A stretch of 64,000 nt of DNA from Microcebus murinus (Eukaryota > Chordata > Mammalia > Primates > Cheirogaleidae), in NCBI RefSeq assembly GCF_040939455.1, contig NC_134112.1:25598501-25662500 (forward strand), given 5' to 3'. The notes below the pieces were generated by a model. It was not told the DNA's origin, did not search any database, and saw only the letters and a program-made list of their open reading frames with translations. Both the position numbers and the translations under genes were made by a program. Shown here in pieces: positions 35,801-47,397 of this stretch. Positions within the stretch are counted from its first letter, which is position 1. Every line of letters begins with the position of its first letter.

Positions 35801-36489
35801 TGTGAGAGCAGAGGAATAACACAGTCTGAGAGTTTTTTTCTGGAAGCACCCAGAATATACGTTTTTAAAAGAAAATTGGTTTTTTAGATATGCTAATGAT
35901 CTCCTAGGGAAAAACAAGGAGATCTAGAAATGTGGACGGGGCTCGGCATCACCAAGATGGAGGGAGAGTCCTGGGGGTTTGTGGAGCAGGTGAGATCCAG
36001 AGGAGAAGGAAGGCAGGGCAGGTGTAGGAGCCTTGGGGAATTTAATGGAATTAGGTTCCAAAACATGGAGAGGGAGGAGAGAAATACTGTGCACCAGGAA
36101 TATGAATATCTGGCACATTGTCTGCACAAAACTTGGGAAACTCACCATCTGGGGTGAGCTGATTTCAAAGAAAAGTATTGTGACCCTGGAATAAAGGGGG
36201 AACCCAGAAACCAGCAGATAGAAGGGCAGGGTAGCTCTGAGAAGGAACTTTTCCAGGAATGAAGTTATAGAAAGAAGGGAAATTTAGGAAAGTGAAGGAT
36301 GACTAAACCAGCTCCCTGCACAGGCTAACCTGGGCCACGGCAAAAGACAGGCAATGGCCTGGACATTGTTAGGAATACTTTGTCCTCTGCAAAAAGTCAT
36401 CCACTACAGAAAGGGGGTTTAAATCCTAAATCTCAACCAGTGGCTTTAGGGAGGAGAAAGTGATAGCGCGTTACCACAATAGTGCCTGA
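35801..36489. other. Unique sequence
   Basis: Purine-rich in part (35930-36090). No repeat or exon supported. Confidence 0.35.
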
Positions 36490-36810
36490 AGAGATCATTC
36501 ATTCATCCATTCATTCATGCATGGAGCAAATTTTTTAGTAGCAAATATGTGCAAAGTATTCTACTGGGTGCCATGAAGGCTGAAATGTGAGTCTGCCTGT
36601 ATCCAGACCCTCAGCGCTCAGAGCTAAATGCAGAAGATCAAGAATACTTTGTTAACTATACTACAAGGTAAAGAAATAAGTGTCATAGGTCATATGCTAT
36701 GAAAGTCCAGAGGAAGGTGAGGTTGTTTCCAAGAAGGCCGATCAGCAAAGGTTTCGTGGTGGAAGTATCATTTGGGCTGGGCTTGGATGGATAGGTAGAG
36801 GTATTTAAAA
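36490..36810 (-). repeat. L2 LINE 3' end, antisense
   Basis: Begins with a degenerate ATTC repeat (36496-36520), which corresponds to the TGAA-rich terminal repeat of L2 read backwards. It continues 'tctactgggtgcc' and 'tatcatttgggctgggcttggatgg'. Confidence 0.6.
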
Positions 36811-38380
36811 AGCTTAGGTAAGGTTTGGCATGTAGAGTTATATGGGGGTTGTTGTTCATATTATAATTAAATTCAATATTCTTGTAATTATCTGATCTAC
36901 AAACATTCCTCTGATCCCTGCCATGCCGTCCCTGTGGCCTGGACCCTGAGCACACCTCTGTAACACGCTCGCCACTCAATCAGGGCCCATGTGTGGCCTC
37001 CTGTACATATGGGGAGTATCTGGAGGGCCCTGCCTGGGTTAGATTCACCTTCACAGGCTCAGTGTCAAGTCCGAGCAAACACTGGAGTGATGAAAATGAC
37101 ATTGGCAAATGTTGAGAGCAGAAATAAGGGCCAAGAAGAGATCTTTGGAAACTGCATTTTGAAGACAGAAAAACAATCCGAGGGAGAAGTCCTGCTTGTT
37201 TACCCAGGCAGTAGACATAGAAAGTGACCTTGAATGTCTTTGGGGCTTCCCTCACTCAATGTTCCACCTGAGAAAAACAGCTCCTCTCTCTCCACGGGGA
37301 TATCCAGTTACAGGCAGATCTGCACTGCAGAGGCCCTTGCCCTCCACCCCGCACAGCCCCTCCCCAGCATACTAATAAATAGTCACGTAGGGCACTGTTT
37401 TTATTCCATTGTCTGGGCATCATCTGCATCTATTTCCTGCCCAGCAAAAAGGGAGAAGTGAAGGCAGGTATCGATCCATGCGGGACCTTATCCAGAACTG
37501 CGTGCACATTGTCAGTGAGCGCTCCCCTGGGTCCAGACAGGAGTCCAGGTGAGGGAGCATCCTTTGCTTATGGAACTTACAAAGGAAGAATCAGATCTAT
37601 TGTTTTGCAATCTAAGATACATCAGGACACACAATTTGGCATTTGCCTCTGTTCTCCAAAACATGGGTCATGCAAAAGGCCTTTTGCTTTGAAAACCAAA
37701 ACAAAAATCTCACCCTTGCCAACTTACCAAATTACAAGAGGGTGATATAGATTAGTTTTGAAATTAATCTCTTCTCCTTGAGTACCTTTAGGACTTCTCC
37801 GGGAAGCACTGGGTGTGCAGAGCTTTTGTTTTCTTTGTGTGTTCCATGGCACACTATGGCCAGCACTCAGGCATTTTAATCTAGCTTTTCGTAAGGGGGA
37901 ATGTGCCCATATGCCATTCCAGAGCTTTGTATATAACAGATGTCAGCATCCTTTGTTATAAAATGCACACTATTCGTCAATGAAATACAATGCTCAAAGC
38001 AAAAAAATATAGTATGTTGAATTTGTTGTACTATGTAGATAAATGGCCAGTCTCCTACTTCTCCTGGCCATCTGAGCAGGAAAAACACTCACTAAGTAGG
38101 AATTGAATTATTCCTTCAAGAATTTTAAGAGAGCTCTTCCTCCCCTGCGGTTTCTTACTTAGGCGATGAATGTACCATTGCTCTCCAGAGCCTTAGATTG
38201 CAGTGAGAATGTGGTCAGGATGTGGGGTTTTTCCTTTATGTAATGCTTTTCTGTTTTATTTCATGAGAAAATTCAGTTAGTTCAGGGATTATTTTATATA
38301 GTTTGAAATCTTCATAAAAAATAAAATGCTATTATTTATTCAAATATTTTTGATTACTTTTTCCTTGTTTAATTGTTCTT
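36811..38380. other. Unique sequence
   Basis: No named repeat. Short frames only (36991-37227 plus, 36980-37255 minus, 37458-37745 plus), overlapping and unsupported. Confidence 0.35.
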
Positions 38381-39725
38381 TTTGAGTCACTTTTATTGAG
38401 GTCTAACTATATAGAGAATGCCTCCACTTTAAGTATTAATATATAGTCCAATGTGTTTTGAGAATTGTGTATCCCCATCATGGAACCATCATCCCAATCA
38501 AGAAGTAGGCTATTTCCGTCCAAAAAGTTTTCCTGTGCACTTTTGCAGTCAGTCTGCCCCATCCCTAACCCCAAGAAACTATTGCTCTGCTTTCAGTGAC
38601 TCTAGATTAGTTTTACCTTTTCTATGAGTTCATATAAACAAAATCATATACTACATAGTCTTTGGTACCTTTCTCCTTTCATGCAGCATAATGTATTTGA
38701 GATTCATCTGTGTTGTTTCATGCATCAGTAGTTCTTTCCTTTTTATTGGTGAGTAGTATTCCAGCAATAAAAAGTGGTGTGGATATCCTACAATTTCCTT
38801 TTCCACTCCATAGTGGATGCCCATTTGGGCAAACTGGAAAGATCCAGTTTGTAACTATCATGAATCAAGCTACTATGAACATTCATGTACAAATTTTTGT
38901 ATGGCTATGTTTATATTTCTCTTGGTTAATTACCAAGAATTGTAGTGAAATTGCTGAGTAACATGGTAACATTATATTGAACTTCAGAAGAAATTTGCAA
39001 ACTCTCCTTTCCAAAGCAGTTGGGCCATTTTGCATCTTCATCAACATTGTACGAGAGTTCCAATTGCTCCCCACACTTGTCAACACTTGGTATTGTGAGT
39101 CTTTCTCAATTTTAGCCATTCCCGTGGGGATGTAGTGGTATCTCTTTAGTTTTCATTTCCTTGATAACTAGTGATGGTGAACATCTTTTCATGTGCTTTT
39201 TGGCCATTTATATATTTTATATTGTGAAGTTACTATTCATATTTTTTGCCCTTTTTAAAACTGACTTATTTTTCTTATTATTGAATTGTAAGTGTTCTTC
39301 ATGTATTCTGGGTTCAAGCTTTTTGTCATATATATGTTTTGTGAACATATATCTTATTTGTCTATATATTTTCTTATATGATCATTCACGGAATCAAATT
39401 TTTTTGTTTTCATCAGGTCAAATTTTTTTTTTTTTAAATGATCAGTGTTTTTTGTGTCCTAAGAAAACTTTACCTAAGACAAGATCATGGAAAATTTCCC
39501 CTATCTTTTCTTCTGTAAGTTTTATAATTCTAACTATTACATTTAGGTTATTTGGATTAATTTTTGTGTATGGTGTAGGGAGAGAGTCAAGATTCTTTTT
39601 TAAAAAATAGATATCCAGTTGTTTCAGCACCGTTTATTGAATAAAACTGTCCTTTTCCAATTGGATTGCCTTGACACCCTTGTTAAAACTCAATTGACCA
39701 AATATGTAGACCTAGTTCATTGTTT
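38381..39725 (-). repeat. L1M-type LINE 3' part, antisense, 1.3 kb
   Basis: The order of blocks is diagnostic: 'cttttattgaggtctaactata' (38390-38411), 'gagattcatctgtgttgtttcatgc', 'gctactatgaacattcatgtac', 'ccaaagcagttgggccatttt', 'tgatggtgaacatcttttcatgtgc', 'gtagggagagagtcaagattc' and 'atatccagttgtttcagcacc'. It covers the 3' UTR and end of ORF2, broken by stops. The frames 39161-39610 and 38710-38961 are antisense-L1 artefacts. Confidence 0.88.
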
Positions 39726-39919
39726 TTCTAAAAATCAAATATTAAACTTTGAATCTGATTTAAAATTTAAAATTTTTTAAGATTTAAAAAATTAAGCTAA
39801 ATGCTTTGAGAATGTCAAGGAAGGGAATGTGTTCGGGATATTTTAAAAATAAAAACACAGCCCTGAAAAAACTTGTCTGGTTGTGTGTGAGTCTTCACCA
39901 CCATCTCAGCTCTCAGAGA
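39726..39919. other. Unique sequence
   Basis: AT-rich short stretch, nothing recognised. Confidence 0.4.
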
Positions 39920-40020
39920 GCTGAGACTGTGCCTGGCTTAGGCATGTCTGCCCAGTGCCGGACACATAATAGGTTCCCAGTGTGTGTTTATCGAATAAAC
40001 AAAAGAATGAATGAGTGAAT
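39920..40020 (+). repeat. L2 3' terminus
   Basis: 'tgtctgcccagtgccggacacataataggttcccagtgtgtg' then 'cgaataaac' and GAATGAATGAGTGAATGA: sense L2 end with its terminal short repeat. Confidence 0.65.
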
Positions 40021-40424
40021 GAGGTCAGCTTTTTATGGGGCAGCACCATGAAAAGAAACAGAGCTTCATGAATATTGCTGCCTTTTCCAAAGGGACTATT
40101 TATTTGCAAAAATTCATTCACAGTCACCACCATAACCACCCAGTGGTTCTCCCCTGAGATGACACAGGCAATTTGGAATAGAACTGGAGACTCACACTGC
40201 CCTTCGGGGAGGGCAAAATCTCAGTATGGGGGGGGGCTCCTTCTGGGGTTCCTAGCTGCCTGTACTCCTTTACCTGTGCTTTTGTGAGGAGTTGGTGAGC
40301 TAATAACACCACCACAACCTTAGGTGTGTCAAAGGAAAAATTCTTATAATCCTACTCACTTTCTGATTGGGAGCTTTCACTTTTCCAGGACGGAAGAGAG
40401 AGAGCAGAGCGGCCGCCGACTCAC
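40021..40424. other. Unique sequence 3' of candidate exon A
   Basis: No repeats. On the minus strand it would be the intron start after exon A. A G8 run lies at 40229-40236. Confidence 0.35.
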
Positions 40425-40564
40425 CACCCTCAGCCCGTGCAGGCTGCTGCCGAGAGTGTCCACATTCTTGCACAGATGGGCCATCTGGGCCTGGCTGCTC
40501 TGGTTCTGAGCCATGCAGGTGGCCAGAGTCTCTGGAAGGTTCCCCAGGCCACTCCCCATCCGGG
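40425..40564 (-). CDS. Candidate coding exon A, gene unknown
   Basis: On the minus strand, acceptor TTGCTGCTGCGTCTCCCCCAG ends at 40565 and a strong donor (GTG|GTGAGTC) begins at 40424, giving 140 nt: two bases completing a codon, then 46 codons ending at a codon boundary. Codon choice is strongly GC-ending, as in mammalian exons, within a mixed background. The translation looks protein-like, with a helical Gln/Ala/Leu stretch (LATCMAQNQSSQAQMAHL, then CKNVDTLGSSLHGL). It is phase-compatible with exon B at 6361-6534, in the order expected for one minus-strand gene. I do not recognise the protein. An unspliced open frame or a noncoding RNA exon are alternatives; the overlapping plus frame is judged a shadow. 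Confidence 0.42.
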
Positions 40565-41049
40565 CTGGGGGAGACGCAGCAGCAACCGCCTAGGAGAGCA
40601 GATGCCCTCGCCCCACGGCCCTGTCCACTCTCGTCACCTCGCAGGAGAGCCACTCCCTCGTCTGAGGAGGGGAGCCTCTGCTTCTCGCCTCTCCCAGGCA
40701 TTCACTCTTTCCCCTGCGTCCTCTACGCTCTGATCCCATTTGTCCCCGGAGAGGATCGACACCGCTGACTAGCTGCTTGAAAGGCAATTTCATCAAAAGA
40801 GAAATTTCTGGGGCTAAGAGAGCAATGGGTCTCCATAAGATAAAAAGTGTCAGGAACATTGCATGTGATCAATTAATGTTAGCTGCTGATATTATTATTA
40901 TTATTATTATTAGTGGAGGGTTGGAGGACGAGGAGCCCCAGTCTGTGACAGAAATTAGAAGGAGGCCTTGCCACCAAGCTGCTGCTCAGGGAGAGAGTGC
41001 CAGCCAAGTCTCAACCCATGTGACCACACTTCCATCCAAGACAATTTGA
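40565..41049. other. Unique sequence upstream of candidate exon A
   Basis: GC-rich to about 40740, then mixed. An (ATT)n run sits at 40889-40912. No repeat family recognised. Confidence 0.35.
40889..40912 (+). repeat. (ATT)8 microsatellite
   Basis: Uninterrupted ATT units, flanked by GAT and AGTGG. Confidence 0.9.
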
Positions 41050-41430
41050 ATTAATTTTGTGCATGAAATTTGGTGGGATGCAGTGCCAAATGTTTAACTG
41101 AAATCAAGATGCAAACTTCCCTTCATCTACTCGTTTTGTAAATCCTGTCAAAAATAAAATAAAAGCCATTAAGCTTGTCTGGCAACATTTGTCTTTTATG
41201 CACCACGCTATTCATTGTTCCTGACTCCTGCGTCCTCTGTCTGCGTGGCCCCCTCCCGCACTCCGGTATTTGTTCTGCAGTATTTACAGTCCCTGGGCAG
41301 GCTCGGCCGCACTGTCAGCTCTACTGACTTTGCCAAGTCTAAGATCCCTTTTAGGGACTTATTTTATTTAAAGAGCACCCCATTAATGGGTTTAATGGCC
41401 TTTCAATCACTTAGTATGCATTGTCAATGA
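41050..41430. promoter_or_regulatory. Repeat-free, motif-rich stretch, candidate conserved element
   Basis: Contains CCATTAATGGGTTTAATGGCC (41379-41399), AAAGCCATTAAGC, CATTCATTGTTCC (SOX-like) and CTTATTTTATTTAAAG. It lies about 0.5-0.9 kb upstream of candidate exon A on the minus strand. Regulatory function is an inference only. Confidence 0.28.
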
Positions 41431-42103
41431 GGGAGAATCGATTTTCTGAGAATTCCTGTTCTGGGAGGAAAACAAACAGCCCTTCCTTCCCATTGCAATT
41501 TGGCCAATGAACAGATGATGCAGAACCAGCTCCATCCCGGCTCACGGAGCTCTCCTGGCAGGGGGCCCGTGAGGGCGAGGATGTGGCTCACCCAGCACCA
41601 CGCTGGGTAAGACCCGCTCCTTTTACCGTGCCACTTTCTCCTTTGGGACTTGACTTTGCTGGGTCGTAGGGACACCTTGTACATGCACTTTGGATGGGCT
41701 TGACTGTGGCTCTCACAAAAGACCCACTCCTGGGTTTGTGCCACCCTCTTTGGTAAAGAAACAAACCATTACGGGGTGGGGGGGTATCGGATCCTCCTGG
41801 TCCACAGTTATGGGGGGAAAGAATGGCTGGCACTCCAGCGTCCCCCCAAGACATGGACTTTTCTTGGAACGCCACAGTCCTGAGTTCCAGAACCTTGAAG
41901 CAATGATCAAGCACATGTACTTTCCCTGGGGTGAGCTCTAATTTCATCAGCATCTGTTGATGACCTTCTGTGTAGAAGACATTATGCCTGCCACCGTGGG
42001 AGGTAATGCAGGGGGCATAATGACAGTCGAAAGCAGTCTCGGCCAGAACTCAGGTTTGTCCCTCCCACATTAGGATCTTCTTTAGCTGTTGTTATGAGCA
42101 ACT
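41431..42103. other. Unique sequence
   Basis: Overlapping frames on both strands near 41424-41953 have no splice support. Nothing else recognised. Confidence 0.35.
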
Positions 42104-42180
42104 GTCTCTCCTCCCTCTCCTGTTCCTCCACCCCATCCCTCCTCCCCTTTCTCCTCCTCTTCCTCCCTCTTTTCAGCCTT
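42104..42180 (+). repeat. Pyrimidine-rich low-complexity tract
   Basis: CTCTCCTCCCTCTCC, CCTCCCCTTTCTCCTCC and related units, almost free of purines. Confidence 0.85.
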
Positions 42181-42219
42181 CTTCCCAGAATCCTGCATTA
42201 ACCCCCAGATTCTTAGTAA

Positions 42220-42400
42220 CAACAGCTGCGTTGTATGCAAGGTGACATGTGCCAGAGTCCCCCTCTTGGCACTCTGCACACACAGTAAGCCTCGCCACAA
42301 CTCTATGGAAAGCCTATCGTCACTGGTATCCCCATTTTACAGAGAAGAAAGCTGAGTTTAAGGGACGTTAAGTCATTAGCCAGGGAACCAGATCCATCTG
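42220..42400 (-). repeat. MIR relic
   Basis: 'cactggtatccccattttacagagaagaaagctgag' (42321-42356) and 'gttaagtcattagccagggaaccag' are antisense MIR. Confidence 0.65.
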
Positions 42401-42547
42401 ACTTAAAAACATTTTCTCTTAAACCATATGCTTCCTCTGTCTTTTCTTGCTCTTTATGGGGCACTTTGATTCTCAGGGAGTCCTGATTAGCCGGCACCCA
42501 TTGTCCTACGGTAAGCAAAACAAGTCTGTTTATATCCAACTGGTTAT

Positions 42548-42695
42548 AATAACAATAGCTATAATCTGTGAAGTGCCCATTTTGCGCCAAACACCTCATA
42601 TATCTTTTTCCACTTAATTTTCACAAAACCACCTCTAGAGATGGAGCAAAGGACACCAAGAGGTTAAGTGACTTGCCCAAGGTCTCCCAATTACA
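42548..42695 (-). repeat. MIR relic
   Basis: 'aacaatagctataatctgtgaagtgcc', 'gcgccaaacacctcatatatc' and 'ggttaagtgacttgcccaaggtctccc' (42662-42688). Confidence 0.7.
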
Positions 42696-42711
42696 AGTAA
42701 TAATAATGGTG

Positions 42712-42910
42712 CAATTGCTAGCATTGATTGAAGGTTATTATTAAATATGCCAAGCAATGGGCTAAGGTTTTTATATCTATAGATTTTTCATCCTAACAAG
42801 GCCAGTAGTATTATTTATAGCTTACAAATGAGGAAACTGAGGCTCAGAGATTTAAAGTAACTTGCCCAAGGTTGTACAGCCTGTAAGTGGCGGAGCCAGC
42901 ATTTGACACC
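42712..42910 (-). repeat. MIR relic
   Basis: 'gctagcattgattgaagg', 'cttacaaatgaggaaactgaggctcagag' (42821-42849) and 'cttgcccaaggttgtacagcc'. Third antisense MIR in under 700 bases. Confidence 0.75.
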
Positions 42911-43599
42911 AGACAGCTTGATGCTTGTGCTCGTGATAATAACGCCACGGTCACGTCCCAAAGCCTGTGTTCCTCATATTGCACCAAAGCCACGTCTGAC
43001 CTCTCCTAAAGCCCTTTTGGAAAACGGCCCATACGTTTCCCCAAAACAATTGTTAAAGGCAAACCTGGGAGACTTCAGTTTTTGTGGCAGGGCTGTCTCT
43101 TAACAATCTCCTACCCTGAACCAGAATTTCATTTGCATTTGTCCTTCTGCAATAGTTCCCAATTCCCAAGCAGAGCACAATTTAACTGTAAAATTTGCCT
43201 TAACTAGGCAGCTGTCTGCTGCAGTCGGGCACCAGGCTCAGGTGCGACTCCCAGTAGGCCCTCCTGAATCCGCGTGCCAGCCCCTGTAAAGCAATATAAA
43301 GTCACCTCCGAGAAATTAGATGCCACTTGGAAGAGGCATATGCTGCCATGCCCGCTTGTTGTCAGCTCAGAGCACTGCAGGGGGTGCCAATCATGACTCA
43401 ATTACTCCCAGGACTTCTCTCCTGAAGGCTTCCCTGTCATTTTTGAGAAACAGCGCAGGGCAGACTACCAAATGCCCCAGCCCAAGAGTGTTTCTTGGGA
43501 TCATGTCTTGGAGAGGAGGGTTTATAGACCGAATTGTCCTCCCTTCACCACAGTGTCAAAGGCCACCAGAAGGAAGGATCCCAACATCCAACGGGAAAG
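42911..43599. other. Repeat-free sequence
   Basis: 43000-43220 carries ACAATTGTTAAAGG and CATTTGCATTTGTCC (octamer-like) and could be conserved noncoding DNA. The plus frame 43320-43772 has no splice support and runs into an L2 relic. Confidence 0.3.
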
Positions 43600-44440
43600 G
43601 TGATTCTATTCAACAAATGTCACCCGAACCCTCTACGATATTTAGGACACCGTGCTGGGGATACAAAGGTAAATGGAAAGCACAATCTCAGCCTGACATG
43701 ACCCCACAATGCAGGTGTGTAATGTTCCAGGCAGAGTACAGAAAGGTGCTCTCAGAAAGGCATAACCAATGAAGTTTGGACATCTGCTTAGCGGTGTTAG
43801 TTGAAATGAGGGAAACAGATGAGATTATCCCAAGAAAGACCATAGAAAACAGGAAAGAAGAGAAAAATGCCCAGAAGGCAGCTTCTACAGAGACCTAAAT
43901 CTGTGGGACAGAGAAAATGGTAAAGATGTCATAGAAAAGGAGAAAGAAGAAAAGAGTAACAGCACAGACTCCCAGGAAGCCCAGAGTGACAGGTGGGAGG
44001 GACATTTCTATAGTGTCCAATGAGACCAAGGAAATGATCCAGGACAAAAGGCCATGGGACCAGGAGCTAGGAGGATGCTGACAACCCTCAGAAAACGGTG
44101 TCGGGGAAGGGCAACCCGCAGTTTGCCCAAGGTCAAGGGGTCAAGTGGATGGTGAGGAAAGTGACTAGACAGTGAAAACAACTCTTTAGAGACGTTTAAT
44201 AATGAAAGGCAGGGGAGGTTGAGGCCAGCAGGTTGAAGGGGAGCTGGCCTAAGGGACATGTTTGAAGGATGGAGGAGATCCAGGGAGAAGACAGCTGGAG
44301 GACGCAAGGGGAGCACGTGTTCTTGCTGGAGTGAGATTCCAGGGCAGCAGTAGGGAACAAGGGCACAGGGGGACCAGCTCACAACAGAAAGGTGGAGAGA
44401 CACTTCAGAGACAGGTGCGAGGAAAAAGGCAAGCAGCCGC
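43600..44440 (-). repeat. L2 LINE relic, antisense, then purine-rich decayed DNA
   Basis: 'caacaaatgtcacccgaaccctctac' and 'accgtgctggggatacaaagg' (43649-43669) are the antisense L2 3' end; 43700-43790 continues it. The part after about 43800 is purine-rich and probably more L2, but less certain. The minus frame 44008-44448 is the complement of this purine-rich text. Confidence 0.45.
44293..44330 (+). repeat. 38-nt segment duplicated at 47360-47397
   Basis: Matches 47360-47397 at 36 of 38 positions (mismatches at the fourth base and at CACGTG versus CACATG). The flanks are unrelated. Here the segment blends with GC- and purine-rich surroundings, suggesting it is the source copy. Confidence 0.8.
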
Positions 44441-45439
44441 CTAGTCATTTTCAGATGGAGAAGGAGAAGTGGAAGGAACTTATAATTGGTACCCTTGACT
44501 GTGCTGTAATATCAAAAAATCATCTCCAAAAGAGTTGATTATTCTGTCACAAACGATCATCTTCCAAAGGAAGATGCTAGAGGAAATGGGGAGAGGGTCA
44601 CTACATCTTTGAGAGTCATTTGTCATCAAGCTAATTTTCATCCTGTTCTTTCTCGTTGGTTTTTTTAAAAATTACATTTATAATTGCAGTAAATTTCATT
44701 CTTCACACTTCCCTGTCTTTACTTCTTCTTAGAAGTATCTTCTAGCCTTCATCTTCAGGATTTGCTTCCTCTCGTTACCATCAGCTCTGGAGTCCGAGGG
44801 GGCTAGTTATCCAGTCTGAAGACGATCCGGGTCTTTCTCTTCCTCTCGACTGTTCCCCTGCTCAGCAGTCCTCTCCCCAGATATGGGCAGCGGGAGCACA
44901 AAAGGCTAAAACTCAAGCCGGTTTGCTTTATTACTTATTTTGAGATCTAGCCAAGTACTGTGAAGCTATTAGCTGAAATGAGATTGGGGGCTATCTGAGG
45001 TCCGTAGTTATTTCATTATCCCTGAATGGAACCACCACCCATGGTTCCTCCTAAGTCAGAAAGACGAAAATGTCTATGTGAAAGACACACTGAGTGAAGG
45101 TCCAGCCGGCAGAGGTCTAAATAAACACCTCTTGGTCTGGCCACCTCCTTGCTTTCGCTCTGAGTCTCACTTTCTCATCAGGGCAGTCTAATTTGCAATT
45201 CCAGATGTAGCATTTTCAGATTGGAAGCACCAGGAGCTAACACCGTGCTATGAACTGGTCAGAGGTTCTTCCAGTGCCTGGAATGCGATTCCTTTAAATA
45301 TTCATCAGCGCTATGGTTAGGGCAGCATCCGATGCTTTGTTCTCTACCTATCTCCTTGACAACTGAGCACAGGACATGATCAGATGGTGTCTGGTTTCTG
45401 TTTACTTCTTGTCAAACTTTGACAGGTATGTATTTTCAA
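44441..45439. other. Unique sequence
   Basis: No repeats or exons recognised. Confidence 0.4.
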
Positions 45440-45595
45440 AATGCTCTAATAGGTCGTGATGTTGTTGTTCTATAGGTTTGCAAGCTGTTACCACCGGGGG
45501 ATAATGGGTAATAAGTACACAGGATGTCTCCATATTATTTCTTACAACTGCATGTGAATCTATAATTATCTCAGAATAAAAGGTGTAATTTTAAA
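45440..45595 (+). repeat. L1M-type 3' terminus
   Basis: 'caagctgttaccaccgggggataatgggtaataagtacac' type text, then 'cttacaactgcatgtgaatctataattatctcagaataaaag' is an L1 3' end with its AATAAAA-like signal near 45574. Confidence 0.65.
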
Positions 45596-45599
45596 AAGC

Positions 45600-45790
45600 T
45601 CCTGGGGGAGGGGAAATGAAGAGTCGTTCTCAATGGATATAGTGTTTTGCAAGACAAAAACATTTTGGAGATCTGTTGTACAATAATATGAATACATTTA
45701 ACACTAATGAACTGTACACTCAAAAATGGTCAAGATGATAAATTCCTATGTTGTGTATTATGGTTTTTTTTTAACCACGATTAAAAAAAT
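45600..45790 (+). repeat. L1M-type 3' terminus (second)
   Basis: 'aacattttggagatctg', 'gaactgtacactcaaaaatggtcaagatgataaattcctatg' and 'aaccacgattaaaaaa' are a separate L1 3' end. Confidence 0.65.
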
Positions 45791-45828
45791 TTTTTAAATA
45801 TATATTTTTTAAAAGTCTAAGAATTTCT

Positions 45829-46567
<739 letters not shown>

Positions 46568-46605
46568 CTAAGAATTTCTTACCAGGAGAACAACCAAACC
46601 TAAAA

Positions 46606-47285
46606 ATGATTTTATATGTTCAATACAGTCACTAAAATGGCTAAAATTTAAAAGGCTGACAATGCCAAGTGTTGGCAAGCATGTGAAGGAAGTGGAACTC
46701 TCCTGGGCTGCTGGTGGGATATCTGATCACTGTGGAAAATAGCTTGGCCATTCCTGATGAAATTACAAACACTTACTATCCAGAAATTCCACTTGCAGGT
46801 ATTTATACAAGAGAAATGAAAACGTATGTCCACAAAAAAGACTTGAACTTAGCACCTTTATTCAAAATAACCAGAAACTGGAAGCAGCCCAAATATCCAT
46901 CAACTGGCAAATGGATAAACAAGTTATGATATATGCACTGAAGTGTGTCAGTGCATTAAAATAATTAAAACTACTGATAAATGCTACATGAGTGCATTTC
47001 AAAAATATTTATGCTAAGTGAAAGAATTTAGACATGAGTGTATACTGTGCAATTCCATTTACTTGAAATTCTAACACAGGCGATGCTAGTCTGTATGACT
47101 GAAAGATCTGTGGTTGTCTAGGGACAAGGGGAATCAAAGGTGAGAGTTGACTGCAAAAAAGCACAAAGGAACCTTTTGGGGTGGTAGAAATATTCAATAT
47201 TCTGACTGAGGTGGTGATGATTACTCAGGTGCACGTGTGTGTATATTTTATGTAAAATATACCTCAATAAAGTTGGTTGAGAAAA
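46606..47285 (+). repeat. L1M-type LINE 3' end
   Basis: 'gtcactaaaatggctaaaatttaaaagg', 'aagtgttggcaagcatgtgaaggaagtgg', 'aaatatccatcaactggcaaatggataaac', 'gtgcaattccatttacttg' and 'aaatatacctcaataaagttgg' follow an old L1 3' end in order. Confidence 0.85.
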
Positions 47286-47359
47286 AAGAGAAGGCTCAAG
47301 GATATTTAACCATATCAGAAAATGAAATAAAGCCTAGCTATGATTTTCTTATATTCAAT

Positions 47360-47397
47360 AGCCGGAGGACGCAAGGGGAGCACATGTTCTTGCTGGA
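47360..47397 (+). repeat. 38-nt segment duplicated from 44293-44330
   Basis: GC-rich insert-like segment in AT-rich surroundings, matching 44293-44330 at 36 of 38 positions. No poly-A tail or target-site duplication, so not a retrocopy. Confidence 0.8.

Noticed and set aside
39161..39610. 149-codon hydrophobic plus frame resembling a membrane protein
   Set aside because: It is the antisense of an L1 3' part; T-rich text gives artificial Phe/Leu/Ile-rich translations.
40367..40768. 133-codon plus frame
   Set aside because: Opposite-strand shadow of candidate exon A; Arg/Pro/Ser-rich GC-driven translation.
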